Program-made: the position numbers and the translations under genes
NCBI GenBank assembly: GCA_009911505.1
Contig: QXXL01000068.1
Coordinates: 1 to 36,464 of the forward strand
Direction of reading: 5' to 3'
Length of the DNA: 36,464 nt
Source: Lachnospiraceae bacterium
Lineage (GTDB): Bacteria > Bacillota > Clostridia > Lachnospirales > Lachnospiraceae
The notes under the pieces: model-generated
What the model saw: the letters and a program-made list of their open reading frames with translations, nothing else
The model's database searches: none
What the model was told of the DNA's origin: nothing
Shown: positions 8,324 through 16,492 of the stretch, piece after piece
Position numbering within the stretch: the first letter of the stretch is position 1
Layout of the letters: every line of letters begins with the position of its first letter

Positions 8324-8977
8324 TTGAGGTACGAAACGGTTTTATTTGATTTGGACGGGACATTGACGGATCCGGGTGTTGGAATTACAAATTCGGTGGC
8401 ATATGCCCTGGAAAAGTATGGCATAAAAGAGGGGGATCGTAGGGCGTTATATAAATTTATCGGGCCTCCGCTGCATGAGTCATTTGAGTTATTTTATGGG
8501 TTTTCTAAAGAGATGTCGATGGAGGCTGTTGCTTTTTACAGGGAATATTATAGTGGCAGGGGGATATTTGAGTGTGTGGTTTATGAGGGGGTTAAGGAAC
8601 TGCTTTCGAGGTTAAAAGATGCGGGTACCACCTTGCTTGTAGCGACTTCTAAGCCGGAAATGTTTGCACGGATGGTATTGGGGCATTTTGGGCTTATGGA
8701 GTATTTTGATTATGTTGCAGGGGCAAATATGGACGGGACCAGAACGAAGAAGGATGAGGTGATTCGATATGCTATGACGGAGGGGAACGTATGGGAGGTG
8801 TCTGCGGCGCTGATGGTAGGGGACAGGGAATATGATGTTTTGGGGGCAAAGAGGCATGGGATTGCTTCGGCTGGTGTTTTATATGGATATGGGGGCTTTG
8901 AGGAGTTGACACGGGCAGGGGCGGATTATGTTGTAGAAGAGGCGGGGGAGATTGCGGGCATTGTATTGGGGTATTAG
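8324..8977 (+). CDS. HAD-superfamily hydrolase, phosphoglycolate-phosphatase-like
   Basis: A 217-aa cytosolic phosphatase of the HAD superfamily, subfamily I, related to Gph/PpaX-type enzymes. Motif I is FDLDGTLTD (residues 7-15) with the nucleophile Asp and the acid/base Asp, motif II is VATSK, and motif IV is MVGDREYDV with the paired acidic residues that bind magnesium. The cap sequence between motifs I and II is alpha-helical. The start is an unusual TTG at 8324, fixed by a strong AAGGAGGA site at 8310-8317 and by the fact that motif I must follow immediately. It stands alone between the divergent kinase gene and the two-component block. The substrate is not predictable; phosphoglycolate, pyrophosphate or sugar phosphates are possible. 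Confidence 0.85.
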   Translation: MRYETVLFDLDGTLTDPGVGITNSVAYALEKYGIKEGDRRALYKFIGPPLHESFELFYGFSKEMSMEAVAFYREYYSGRGIFECVVYEGVKELLSRLKDAGTTLLVATSKPEMFARMVLGHFGLMEYFDYVAGANMDGTRTKKDEVIRYAMTEGNVWEVSAALMVGDREYDVLGAKRHGIASAGVLYGYGGFEELTRAGADYVVEEAGEIAGIVLGY

Positions 8978-9003
8978 AGGGGATTATTTCCAGCATTTGA
9001 TAA

Positions 9004-9057
9004 TTTACAAAACCTTTACAAATCGATATGGTATTCCCTTTGCATTTCCGCTATAAT
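9004..9057 (+). promoter_or_regulatory. Response-regulator box and promoter for the two-component genes
   Basis: Direct repeats TTTACA at 9004-9009 and 9015-9020 (11-bp period, one helical turn) are followed, after 31 bases, by TATAAT at 9052-9057. The -35 position (about 9029-9034, TGGTAT) is poor, as expected for an activated promoter. The same arrangement with identical spacings occurs at 10996-11049, which is why I read it as the binding site of the adjacent OmpR-type regulator. The inferred transcript start near 9064 also supports the ATG at 9096 as the real regulator start. Confidence 0.65.
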
Positions 9058-9095
9058 TTTTTTGAATATAGATGACAGATGGGATGGTTTTATTT

Positions 9096-9770
9096 ATGAA
9101 AAAAATACTGGTAATTGAAGATGAAATTGCAATCAATGATTTGATCTGCATGAATCTGGAAATTGCGGGATATAGTGCGGTTCCGTTTTTTGACGGGTTA
9201 AAATTTAGCGGGCATTTAAAAAACTGCCATGAATATGATTTGGCATTGTTGGATATTATGCTGCCTGGTAAGGACGGCTTTATGCTTTTGGAGGAGCTGA
9301 AAGCGTATAGTATCCCGGTTATATACCTGACAGCAAAAGGCGATCTGACCAGTAAAATAAAGGGGCTGCGCAATGGCGCGGAGGATTATATAGTAAAGCC
9401 GTTTGAGATGCTGGAGCTTTTGGTGCGGATGGATAACGTGCTGAAGCGTTTTTCTAAGGGGAACGGGGAAGAAATCCGCATAAAAGATGTGGTAATCGAT
9501 GAAAAGAAGAGGACAGTCTGTAAAAACGGTGTGGAGATCCCAATGCAGCCTATGGAATTTGACTGCCTGTTAGCTTTTTGGAAATATAAAAACCGTGTGA
9601 TGACCAGGGAACAGATTTTAAATATGCTATGGGGCGTGGATTTTTCTGGGGAAAGCCGGACAGTGGATGTGCATGTGGGGAACATTCGTAAAAAGCTGGA
9701 TTTTGCTGATGTGATTATTACAGTGCCGCGCGTGGGATACCGTATGGAGGTTTCAAATGAATATGATTAA
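9096..9770 (+). CDS. OmpR/PhoB-family response regulator
   Basis: A 224-aa two-domain regulator. The receiver domain (1-118) has the acidic pair in VIEDE, phospho-acceptor Asp53 (ALLDIMLPGKDG), a Thr in YLTAKGD and Lys101 in YIVKPFE. The C-terminal winged helix (about 125-222) ends with the typical RTVDVHVGNIRKKL and RVGYRME segments. An in-frame ATG at 9072 lies too close to the -10 element and lacks a ribosome site, so 9096 is chosen. The stop overlaps the kinase gene by 14 bases. It is expected to bind the TTTACA direct repeats upstream of itself and upstream of the lipoprotein/transporter genes. Confidence 0.92.
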   Translation: MKKILVIEDEIAINDLICMNLEIAGYSAVPFFDGLKFSGHLKNCHEYDLALLDIMLPGKDGFMLLEELKAYSIPVIYLTAKGDLTSKIKGLRNGAEDYIVKPFEMLELLVRMDNVLKRFSKGNGEEIRIKDVVIDEKKRTVCKNGVEIPMQPMEFDCLLAFWKYKNRVMTREQILNMLWGVDFSGESRTVDVHVGNIRKKLDFADVIITVPRVGYRMEVSNEYD

Positions 9771-11046
9771 AAAAATTGCTTTGACTGCGTCAATCCTGTT
9801 GTTTGTATTGGCGCAGGCTTTTTCATGTTATGTCATTTATGCCAGCCACAGGGAAAAAACAGCATTGCTGAAAAAATACGGGGGGAGCCTGTTTGAAAAA
9901 TGTGCACAGGACTGTTGGGGGCGTATATTGGAAGCCAGTTATAGGATGCCGGTGGACGGCAATGTTGTAACATATTATTTTAGGGAGGTTATGCCGGAGG
10001 GTTCTGCCCTTTACCAGGGGAAGGAGGAGATGTTTAATAGCAGCAAATATGAATTTGACGTTAGCAGGCTTAGTGCAGAAAGGCAAGAGTATCCGTGCAA
10101 TAGTATGCGGGAGGATATTAATGGGCGGAACCTGCAGATATTTTATACCCAATATAATGTGGCCAGGGATAAAGGGGGCAGTCCAGAGCAGTATACGCTT
10201 TTGTATGTGACGGATATGACGGAGGTTTACCGGAAAACGGCAGGACTTATTGTGCAGGAGCTGCTGGTTGCTTTTTTTTCTTCTGTACTGATGGAGATGC
10301 TGCTGGTTTCGCTGATTAAAAAAATTACGAAACCGCTGCAGGCGGTTAACGAGACTCAAAGGCAGCTTATTGGGAGTATGTCGCATGAATTGAAAACACC
10401 CTTAACGGCGATACGGGGGTACTCGGAAACTCTTTTGAGCGTTAGGCTGTCGAAGGAGCAGGAGGAGAAAGCCCTGTTGTATATTAACCGGGAAAGCGCG
10501 AGGCTTTCCAGGCTTTCGGAAAAGATGATGGAGCTGACAAGGCTGTATGAGCCGGAGTGTAAGGTGGCGTTAAAAGAAATTGGGGTGGAAACGCTCTTTG
10601 CGGCTGTGGAGGAAAGTGTGGGGCACAGGCTTTTTAAGAAGGGGCTGTCACTGGTGTTGGAAGGGGATTTTGCAGGGCGTACGAAACGGATAGATGAGGA
10701 TTTGATGACGAGTTTTTTGATTAATCTGGTCAATAACAGTGTGATGGCTTCTAAGGAAGGCGGGACGGTTTATATGGGGGCGGACGCCCATTCGCTTTGG
10801 GTAAGGGACGAGGGGTGCGGGATTCCCAAAGAGGAACTGGATAAGGTACGAAAGGCATTTTACCGGGTGGATAAGTCACGGTCGAGAAAAAGCGGGAATA
10901 TGGGGCTTGGGCTTGCGCTTTGCGAGCAGATTGCGGCGGCGCACGGCGGGCGGATGGAGATTTTGAGTGAGTTTGGGGTTGGGACAAAGGTGGTATTTAC
11001 AGATTGTTTACAAAGGGATGAATACCTGATAACGAAAAAAAGGTAG
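9757..11046 (+). CDS. Sensor histidine kinase partner of the response regulator
   Basis: A 429-aa membrane kinase. TM1 spans about 8-28 and TM2 about 163-187, enclosing an extracytoplasmic sensor of some 130 residues with no recognised family. No clear HAMP domain separates TM2 from the HisKA domain, whose phospho-acceptor is His210 (SMSHELKTPLTAI). The HATPase has an N box (LINLVNNSVMAS), a D box (VRDEGCGIP) and a GNMGLGLAL loop. A GGAGG site lies six bases before the start. The last 50 bases of the gene carry the second regulator-binding repeat pair, so the coding sequence doubles as the promoter region of the next operon. A large sensor domain argues against the short BceS-type kinase class, which detects peptides through its transporter. 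Confidence 0.92.
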   Translation: MNMIKKIALTASILLFVLAQAFSCYVIYASHREKTALLKKYGGSLFEKCAQDCWGRILEASYRMPVDGNVVTYYFREVMPEGSALYQGKEEMFNSSKYEFDVSRLSAERQEYPCNSMREDINGRNLQIFYTQYNVARDKGGSPEQYTLLYVTDMTEVYRKTAGLIVQELLVAFFSSVLMEMLLVSLIKKITKPLQAVNETQRQLIGSMSHELKTPLTAIRGYSETLLSVRLSKEQEEKALLYINRESARLSRLSEKMMELTRLYEPECKVALKEIGVETLFAAVEESVGHRLFKKGLSLVLEGDFAGRTKRIDEDLMTSFLINLVNNSVMASKEGGTVYMGADAHSLWVRDEGCGIPKEELDKVRKAFYRVDKSRSRKSGNMGLGLALCEQIAAAHGGRMEILSEFGVGTKVVFTDCLQRDEYLITKKR

Positions 11047-11049
11047 AAT
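10996..11049 (+). promoter_or_regulatory. Second response-regulator box and promoter, ahead of the lipoprotein/ABC genes
   Basis: TTTACA repeats at 10996-11001 and 11007-11012 have the 11-bp period, and TAGAAT at 11044-11049 lies 31 bases after the second repeat, exactly matching the promoter at 9004-9057. The repeats lie within the 3' end of the kinase gene. Expected transcripts would start near 11056 and leave a leader of about 60 bases before the first lipoprotein gene. The -35 position is again poor, fitting activator dependence. Confidence 0.65.
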
Positions 11050-11115
11050 GTGAGGTGAAAAGAAGAAAGCCAGGGAGTGGTTGTATTTATAATTTAGGAT
11101 TACAGGAGGTATGTT

Positions 11116-12627
11116 ATGAGGAAAAATGTCTTTGTTGGATTTTTATGTGTTGGGCTGTCTTTGGGATGCCTGGCGGGATGTGAGAAAACGCCGGAGGAGG
11201 CAATTGTAAGGGAAAAGGGCAAGGATAGTGTGAAAGAGTATGAGGGGGTTGAAAAGGATGAGGTGAAAGGGTCGCTTAGGGAAGCTCTTTTGGCGCCGGA
11301 GCATTATAAGAATGAGGCAAGCTATGAGGGCGGCGGGCTTGTGATTGATACGGATGCGGATGTGGTTGTGCCGGATACAGATGCGGTGAGTACTTATACG
11401 GTTTCGGCGAAAGAGGTGGATCAGGAGATGATTGATACGGTGACAAAAGCATTTTTCCCGGAGGGCAAGATTTATCACAGGTATTCGTATGATGTGTGGA
11501 CGAAAGATGATCGCAGGGAGAGGGCGACTTTGCTAAAGAAGTATAAGGCAGAAGGGAATCTGGATCCGTACGAGCATGGAAAGGATGAGAACGGGAACCT
11601 GCAGTTTGATATTGACGAGCAGATTAGGCGGGAAGAAGAGGCAATCCAGACTGCGCCGGAAAAAGCGGAGAAAATAGAAGTTACGCCGATGTTTGGGCTG
11701 GAATATGTAGATGGAAAGGGTGGGGAGCAGGAAGAAATAGCAGTCGATACAGATCATTTTGGCGGGGTTGTAGAAACTGAGGACGGAATTTACAATTATG
11801 AAATTAATTACCGGATGAAGCCGGATGTGCAGTTTTTGATAGAGCGGCGCAGGGATGATCTGGAGGATCCGTCTGTATTTACGGCATGGACAGAAGGGGA
11901 GTTTGTGCTGGGCAATGAAGGGGAGGAGAGCCATATTTCGAAGGAGCAGATTAAAAGCAAGCTGAATGTTTCGTTTGAGGATGCAAAAAAGACGGCTGAG
12001 GAAGCAATGGGGCGGTTAGGCTGGGATCTAAAGGTTATTGGTTGGGATTATGCGGTGTTTTGTTATGGTGAAGGGGGCACACGGGCAGATCATATGCTGG
12101 ATGCCGGTTATCAGTTTTATTTTTCCAGGGAGATCGATGGCGTTGAAATTACGCATACGATGTCTTATGGAGGCGGGCTTGAGGATATGGACAGTACGCT
12201 TGTGCCGTGGAGCTATGAGCGATGCGAGATGATTGTCGGGGACGACGGGATTTTGTGGGCGAGCATCTGCAATCCTTATGATATTGGAGAAGTGCAGACG
12301 GAGAATGTGAAGCTATTAGACTTTGACAGTGTAGCCAGGATATATGAGCAGATGATGGAAGTGTCGAATGCGGATATTACAAAGTATGAGGCATGCAGGA
12401 AATACAATATCCGCAATATTAAGCTTGGATATACTAGGATTTATGATCCTACGAAGAATAATGATACGGGGCTTTTAGTTCCGGCCTGGGATTTTTTTGG
12501 CGGGTTTGACAGGGAGGATCTGGACGGGGGTTCGAAGCAGCATGATAGCGGAGAATATTCCACGAGAAGCTTTTTGACGGTGAATGCGGTGGATGGGACG
12601 GTAATTGACAGAGGGTTAGGATATTAA
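11116..12627 (+). CDS. DUF6034-like lipoprotein, first of two paralogues
   Basis: A 503-aa secreted lipoprotein with a signal peptide and lipobox LAGC (Cys22). The mature part opens with KTPEEAIVREKG, contains an IDTDADVVVPD segment and ends with LVPAWDFFG and a terminal TVIDRGLGY. I recognise this layout as the clostridial family that I recall as DUF6034, of unknown function. It is acidic and has no other membrane segment, so it should sit on the outer face of the membrane. A GGAGG site lies six bases before the start. It is the first gene downstream of the second regulator box. In context it could bind a ligand for the kinase or the ABC transporter, in the way immunity lipoproteins partner lantibiotic exporters; that is inference. 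Confidence 0.8.
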   Translation: MRKNVFVGFLCVGLSLGCLAGCEKTPEEAIVREKGKDSVKEYEGVEKDEVKGSLREALLAPEHYKNEASYEGGGLVIDTDADVVVPDTDAVSTYTVSAKEVDQEMIDTVTKAFFPEGKIYHRYSYDVWTKDDRRERATLLKKYKAEGNLDPYEHGKDENGNLQFDIDEQIRREEEAIQTAPEKAEKIEVTPMFGLEYVDGKGGEQEEIAVDTDHFGGVVETEDGIYNYEINYRMKPDVQFLIERRRDDLEDPSVFTAWTEGEFVLGNEGEESHISKEQIKSKLNVSFEDAKKTAEEAMGRLGWDLKVIGWDYAVFCYGEGGTRADHMLDAGYQFYFSREIDGVEITHTMSYGGGLEDMDSTLVPWSYERCEMIVGDDGILWASICNPYDIGEVQTENVKLLDFDSVARIYEQMMEVSNADITKYEACRKYNIRNIKLGYTRIYDPTKNNDTGLLVPAWDFFGGFDREDLDGGSKQHDSGEYSTRSFLTVNAVDGTVIDRGLGY

Positions 12628-12686
12628 CGGGATAGTAGCAGCAGATTCTGCCGCGTAAGGCAAACGGGATAAAAAAGGAGATTTTT

Positions 12687-14162
12687 ATGAAGCAGAAATT
12701 AACGTTTTTTTTTATACTTTGTATAGTGTCCGGCTGCCTGGCAGGATGTAAAAAAACACCGGAGGATCCGGTTGTGAGGGAAAAGGGGGTACACAGCCAA
12801 AAGGCATATGAAAGCGCTGGGGACAGATCGGGCGGCACGCTGCGGGAAGCGCTTTTGGTGCCGGGGCATGTTACGGACCGGGCGGTGTATGAGGAGGGTA
12901 AGCTTGTAATTGATACGGATGCAGATGTAACTGTTCCGGATGTGGATGCAGCCAGTACATATGGGGTGTCTGCAAAAAAGGGCGGGCAGGAGATGGTTGA
13001 TTTGGTAACGGGAGTATTTTTTCCGGATGCAAAATTTTATCATACGGATGGGTTTTATACACTGACAAAGGATGAGTGTCAGGAGAAAATTACGGAACTC
13101 AAAAAGTATAGGTCAGAAGGAAAGGATGAAAACGGAGGGCATGATTTTGATCTGGACAGTTTGATTAGCCAGTATGAGGAGTTGTTAGACAAAGCCCCTA
13201 AGGAGAAGGTACTCGAAGAAATTAAGCCGTCGTTTGGTTTGGAATACGTGATATATGATGACAACGATAAACCCAAGAAAGAAGTGTTGGAGGATCTTTT
13301 TTATGGCGTGGCGGTAACGGAAGACGGGGAATATGATTACAGTATTAGCTATGGCAGGCCGGACATGCAGTTTACTATAGAGAAAAACTTTAGAGGGGTA
13401 GCAGGTCCGTTTGAGCCAGTTTATAGGGTGTCAGGGGAAGCGTTATTAAGCGGGCAGGAAGAGGCAGACGTCAAGTGGGACGAGGGGCGCTTAAAAAAAT
13501 TTGTGGATATCCCTTTTGAAAAAGCAAAAAAAGCTGCGGAAGAAAAAGCAGGGCAATTGGGGATGGGGCTTGCAGTTTATGGCTGGGATTATCAATTGTT
13601 TTACCGGGGGAACGATGTGGTACAAGAAAGCAATATTTTAGACGGCGGGTATGTTTTTTACTTTACAAGGATGGTAGACGGTATTCCCCTGACCTATACG
13701 GACGTGTGGGGCGGGGGAGTGGAGGAGATGGAAAGCACGCTTGACCCTTGGGGGTATGAAATTTGCAATATAGTGGTAGGAAGCGATGGGGTTTACTGTG
13801 TGGAGCTGCGGAATCCATATGAAATCGGGGAGGTAAAGGTAAAGAATGTACAGCTTTTGGATTTTGATGAGGTCATGCAAATTTATACGCAGATGATGGA
13901 GGTTTCTATGGCCGGTTTTGTGTCGGATGAAAACTTTAGGACATGCCATATTACGCGTATTACGCTTGGCTATAGCAGGATTTATGATCCGATGTCCGAT
14001 AACTCGGCAGGCACGCTTGTCCCAGTGTGGGATTTTTTCGGGAGCTTTGATGTGGGGTTAGAAGATACTTTGGCCAGGGATTCGCAGGGGTGTTTTACAA
14101 GAAGTTTGTTGACAATTAATGCAATTGACGGTACGGTCATTGACCGGGAACTGGGGTATTAG
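12687..14162 (+). CDS. DUF6034-like lipoprotein, second paralogue
   Basis: A 491-aa lipoprotein (lipobox LAGC, Cys21) clearly paralogous to the preceding gene: both share KTPE(E/D), a VIDTDADV block, the RIYDP segment, an LVP(A/V)WDFFG block and a final TVIDR-LGY. Divergence is large, so the duplication is old, and the middle regions differ in length. An AAAAAAGGAG ribosome site precedes the start, and the permease gene begins two bases after its stop, implying one transcript. Function is unknown. Keeping two diverged copies side by side suggests two ligands, or a heteromeric complex on the membrane. Confidence 0.8.
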   Translation: MKQKLTFFFILCIVSGCLAGCKKTPEDPVVREKGVHSQKAYESAGDRSGGTLREALLVPGHVTDRAVYEEGKLVIDTDADVTVPDVDAASTYGVSAKKGGQEMVDLVTGVFFPDAKFYHTDGFYTLTKDECQEKITELKKYRSEGKDENGGHDFDLDSLISQYEELLDKAPKEKVLEEIKPSFGLEYVIYDDNDKPKKEVLEDLFYGVAVTEDGEYDYSISYGRPDMQFTIEKNFRGVAGPFEPVYRVSGEALLSGQEEADVKWDEGRLKKFVDIPFEKAKKAAEEKAGQLGMGLAVYGWDYQLFYRGNDVVQESNILDGGYVFYFTRMVDGIPLTYTDVWGGGVEEMESTLDPWGYEICNIVVGSDGVYCVELRNPYEIGEVKVKNVQLLDFDEVMQIYTQMMEVSMAGFVSDENFRTCHITRITLGYSRIYDPMSDNSAGTLVPVWDFFGSFDVGLEDTLARDSQGCFTRSLLTINAIDGTVIDRELGY

Positions 14163-14164
14163 GT

Positions 14165-15058
14165 ATGGGGGCGCTTAAACAGGTTTTTGTAGCAGTGCGG
14201 TGGAATTTTCTGGGCTTCCATAAAAATCCCCGTATTATCCTGACATTTTTGTTCTCCTTTATCCTCTGCTTTTTCTTAAGTGGGCGTGCCATGATGGTTG
14301 CAGAATATTATGATTCTCCGGTGCAGGCGTTTGAGCCATTTATCTGGACATTTGGGGATGCGTCGTCTATTTTGCTCTGCTCGCTGCTTTTAATCCTGTT
14401 GTTTATGGATTTGCCCAAATTAAGCCCGTTTACGCCCTACATGCTGCTGCGGATGAAAAAGGGCAGGTGGCTTTTGGCGCAGCTTATCTATATAGCTTTG
14501 GCCACATGCCTGTATATGCTTTCTGTGCTTTGTGTGACCAGTATACTTTGCATGAAAAAAACGTATCCGGGGAATATCTGGAGCAAAACGGCGGCGCTCC
14601 TTGCGTATTCCGAAATGGGCAAAAAGCTTTCTGTGCCTTCGACTGTTAAGGTTATGGAAAGCACAAGCCCTGTCGGATGCAGCCTGCAAATTGTACTGCT
14701 GCTTATTTGCTATGCACTGGCCCTGAGCTTTCTAATGCTGTTTTTTCAAATGAGGGCCGGCAAAAAAGCAGGGATAGCGGCAGGGCTTGCCTACAGCCTG
14801 TTTGGGTTTTTGCTGGATCCAAAGGTACTTGCGGCGCTGCTGCAAAAGGAGGATTACCAGATGTACCAGATACGGCGGCTTACTGGCTGGATAAGCCCGT
14901 TAAACCATGCCACGTATGGTATGCACGATTTTGGATATGACGCTTTGCCTTCCATAGGGCAGTCCTGCCTGTTGTTTTTGCTGCTTCTGGGGGGATTGGC
15001 GATTCTGTCTTTTTGGACGCTTAAAAAATATAATTTCAGTTCGTTTACAGGAACATAG
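14165..15058 (+). CDS. ABC-2-like membrane permease, first subunit
   Basis: A 297-aa integral membrane protein with about six hydrophobic helices (roughly residues 25-45, 62-82, 99-124, 169-194, 199-220 and 264-288) and no enzyme motif. The topology, with a long loop between helices 3 and 4, suits an ABC-2-type transporter permease. The start follows the lipoprotein stop by two bases, so translation is probably coupled. It is paired with a second six-helix protein and an ATPase, giving a three-component ABC transporter as in LanFEG systems, where the E and G subunits are short membrane proteins of 200-250 residues. The substrate is unknown. Confidence 0.7.
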   Translation: MGALKQVFVAVRWNFLGFHKNPRIILTFLFSFILCFFLSGRAMMVAEYYDSPVQAFEPFIWTFGDASSILLCSLLLILLFMDLPKLSPFTPYMLLRMKKGRWLLAQLIYIALATCLYMLSVLCVTSILCMKKTYPGNIWSKTAALLAYSEMGKKLSVPSTVKVMESTSPVGCSLQIVLLLICYALALSFLMLFFQMRAGKKAGIAAGLAYSLFGFLLDPKVLAALLQKEDYQMYQIRRLTGWISPLNHATYGMHDFGYDALPSIGQSCLLFLLLLGGLAILSFWTLKKYNFSSFTGT

Positions 15059-15100
15059 CCAGATTTTGGGGCACGCACTGTGGAAAAGGAGGAAGTTGTT

Positions 15101-15817
15101 ATGGGGGAGCTGATGCGGGAAAAAAGCATTTGGGCATCGTCGGCGGCCTGCCTTGCTGCATTTATCCTGGGTGTTCCGTTTCAATTGGTGGAACCGCCCC
15201 TTGAAACAGGGATGTTTTTAAAACTCTATGAGCAGGCGCTTAGTACACAGCTTGTATTATTCTGCATTCCAGTTGTATCAGTGCTTCCGGTGGGGGCGGT
15301 ATTTGTAAAAGAGGCTCAAAATGGGTTTATACGGTTTTATATTACCCGGATTGGCAGGATAGAATATATCCGCCGTAAAACGGCTCAGGTGTATGTAGGG
15401 GGCGTAATCGTGGTTTTAACAGCGGGGGCAGTATTTTTGGCGGGATGTTTTTTGTTTTTGTACCCACTGGAATTAGTGGGGGGGATTTCGATGGGGGAGC
15501 TGTTTAACGCGGCGCTTTTACTGTTTAGAATCTGCCTGGTCGGGGGGATTGTGGCGCAAATGGCAGGGATTTTTGCGGTGGTATTCCAAAATTTTTATAT
15601 GGCATATGGCCTGCCGTTTGTATGCTATTACTTGCTGGTAATTGTGAAGGAGCGGTATCTGCCGGAAATGTATGCGCTTTATCCGGGGGAATGGGTGGCG
15701 TTCCGGGAATACTGGGGGGCGGATAAAAGCGGGATTTGGTGGATGCTTGTATTGTGTTCCTTGGCGCTCTGGGGGGTGCATGGGATACTTTTGTATAGAA
15801 GGCTTAAGGATATATAG
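15101..15817 (+). CDS. ABC-2-like membrane permease, second subunit
   Basis: A 238-aa integral membrane protein with about six helices (around 10-28, 47-68, 92-115, 130-158, 163-186 and 214-233). It has no recognisable motif but its position, immediately ahead of the ATPase gene, marks it as the second transporter subunit. The ATG at 15101 is chosen over a GTG at 15080 because AAAGGAGGA lies between them at the right distance from 15101. Length and topology resemble LanE/LanG-type lantibiotic-immunity permeases, but this is resemblance of size and context, not of sequence that I can demonstrate. Confidence 0.7.
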   Translation: MGELMREKSIWASSAACLAAFILGVPFQLVEPPLETGMFLKLYEQALSTQLVLFCIPVVSVLPVGAVFVKEAQNGFIRFYITRIGRIEYIRRKTAQVYVGGVIVVLTAGAVFLAGCFLFLYPLELVGGISMGELFNAALLLFRICLVGGIVAQMAGIFAVVFQNFYMAYGLPFVCYYLLVIVKERYLPEMYALYPGEWVAFREYWGADKSGIWWMLVLCSLALWGVHGILLYRRLKDI

Positions 15818-15856
15818 GGCGCCTTAAGGCTTTAATGGGAAGTGGAGGGGTAGATT

Positions 15857-16492
15857 ATGCCTTATGTGGAAATAGAGCATGTAACGAAAAAATTTGGCAG
15901 TGATGTAGTTTTAAAGGATATCAATATTTCAATGGAAGAGGGCAGGGTTTATGGTATATGCGGCAACAATGGCTCCGGAAAAACAGTTTTGATGAAGTGC
16001 ATTTGCGGTTTTTTACCCGTTTCCTCGGGAGTGGTACGTGTTGCGGGGGAGGTGGTTGGCATTACGGTTGATTTTCCGGAAAGTATGGGGGTAATTATTG
16101 AAACGCCAGGGTTTTTAATGAATTTAAGCGGAATACGGAATCTGGAAATTTTGGCCGGGCTTAGGGGTGTAATTTCAAAAGGCGGGATACGTGCGGCGAT
16201 GGAACAAGCCGGGCTTGATCCGGATTTGAAGAAGGCGGTTAGCAAGTATTCCTTAGGAATGCGCCAAAGGCTTGGGATTGCACAGGCGATTATGGAGGAT
16301 CCAAGGCTTTTGGTTTTGGATGAGCCGTTTAATGGGCTGGATAAGCATGGGGTGAGTGATATACGGGCGCTTTTGCTGGAATTGAAAAAACAGGGTAAAA
16401 CGATTCTACTGGCCAGCCATAATAGTGAGGATATCCGTATTTTGTGTGATCAGGTGTTTGAGATGGACGGAGGGAGGATACGGGAATTATGA
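15857..16492 (+). CDS. ABC transporter ATPase, BcrA/LanF-like with a Glu at the Q-loop
   Basis: A 211-aa ATP-binding subunit. Walker A is GNNGSGKT (36-43), the signature motif YSLGMRQR (131-138), Walker B LLVLDEP (151-157) and the switch His is 188 (LLASHNS). At the Q-loop the text reads IIETPGF, with Glu82 where most ABC proteins have Gln. Such an E-loop is a known hallmark of lantibiotic-immunity (LanF) and bacitracin-resistance (BcrA) ATPases. At 211 aa it is short, ending soon after the H-loop and lacking the usual C-terminal extension of BcrA. Its stop overlaps the next start (ATGA at 16489-16492). It should power the two preceding permeases. Confidence 0.88.
   Translation: MPYVEIEHVTKKFGSDVVLKDINISMEEGRVYGICGNNGSGKTVLMKCICGFLPVSSGVVRVAGEVVGITVDFPESMGVIIETPGFLMNLSGIRNLEILAGLRGVISKGGIRAAMEQAGLDPDLKKAVSKYSLGMRQRLGIAQAIMEDPRLLVLDEPFNGLDKHGVSDIRALLLELKKQGKTILLASHNSEDIRILCDQVFEMDGGRIREL

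Noticed and set aside
11088..11093. Perfect TATAAT before the first lipoprotein gene as its main promoter
   Set aside because: Transcription would start inside the ribosome binding site, and no -35 lies at the right distance; the TAGAAT at 11044 with the regulator repeats fits better.
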